Source of the DNA: an uncultured Angelakisella sp.
Lineage (GTDB): Bacteria; Bacillota; Clostridia; Oscillospirales; Ruminococcaceae
DNA length: 5,759 nucleotides
Assembly (NCBI GenBank): GCA_947564495.1
Contig: CANOCD010000088.1
Location: forward strand, 1 to 5,759
Direction: 5' to 3'
Part shown: piece after piece, positions 5,685 to 5,759 of the stretch
How the letters are laid out: the number at the start of each line of letters is the position of its first letter
Position numbering within the stretch: the stretch's first letter is position 1
Position numbers and translations under genes: made by a program
The notes under the pieces: generated by a model
Database searches by the model: none
What the model was told of the DNA's origin: nothing
Seen by the model: the letters and a program-made list of their open reading frames with translations, nothing else

Positions 5685-5741
5685 GAAAACAGAACTATCC
5701 GTCAAATCACCGTTTTGGATTTGACGGATAGTTCTGTTTTC
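5685..5741 (+). terminator. Perfect 24-bp inverted repeat after feoB, likely terminator
   Basis: Bases 5685-5708 and 5718-5741 are exact reverse complements around a 9-base loop (ACCGTTTTG). It starts 15 bases after the feoB stop. The outer arms carry AAAAC and GTTTT, so the structure resembles a bidirectional intrinsic terminator, with a T-rich 3' side for the feo transcript. It is much more AT-rich than its neighbours. Caution: the repeat stops exactly where adapter sequence begins, so the right arm might be a fold-back artefact of library preparation rather than genome. Confidence 0.6.
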
Positions 5742-5759
5742 AGATCGGAAGAGCGTCGT
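5742..5759. other. Illumina sequencing adapter remnant (not genomic)
   Basis: The final 18 bases, AGATCGGAAGAGCGTCGT, are identical to the start of the standard Illumina TruSeq adapter read-through sequence. An exact 18-base match at the very end of the window is not credible as chance. This marks the end of a contig with untrimmed adapter and should be excluded from annotation. Confidence 0.97.

Overview
The window looks like chromosomal DNA from a GC-rich, probably anaerobic member of the Firmicutes, close to the Oscillospiraceae/Clostridia. I infer this from the clostridial form of FeoB (N-terminal extension and the HTGNWPGKT switch region), strong Shine-Dalgarno sites, GC-ending codons, and AT-rich sigma-A-type promoter DNA between GC-rich genes. 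No species assignment is possible from the sequence alone.

Layout. Positions 1-363 hold no gene I can support, only several GC-rich hairpins and an AT-rich stretch at about 195-330. A two-gene minus-strand operon follows, transcribed right to left: a class V (fold-type I) PLP-dependent aminotransferase-like enzyme (898-2145), then, 25 bp downstream, an ElaA-type GNAT acetyltransferase (417-872). It ends at a strong intrinsic terminator (364-406). A divergent intergenic region (2146-2397) carries a near-consensus extended -10 promoter firing rightward. It drives a Crp/Fnr-superfamily regulator (2398-3102), which is followed by a terminator-like hairpin. Then come feoA (3263-3499) and feoB (3522-5669), a compact ferrous-iron uptake operon. 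A perfect 24-bp inverted repeat sits 15 bp after the feoB stop.

How the genes fit together. FeoB is the membrane G-protein-coupled Fe(II) transporter and FeoA its small cytosolic SH3-like partner. The Crp/Fnr protein immediately upstream on the same strand is a plausible local regulator of iron uptake. It lacks an FNR-type N-terminal iron-sulfur cysteine cluster, the usual cAMP-binding arginine, and two of the usual operator-reading residues, so its signal and its operator are unknown. The leftward operon has no evident functional link to iron uptake.

The last 18 bases (5742-5759) are identical to the start of a standard Illumina TruSeq adapter and are not genomic. The inverted repeat abuts the adapter exactly, so its right arm should be confirmed before it is treated as a real terminator. 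Apart from that, the window is mostly ordinary. I found no mobile element, CRISPR array, tRNA or rRNA, and no clear evidence of a new multi-gene system.
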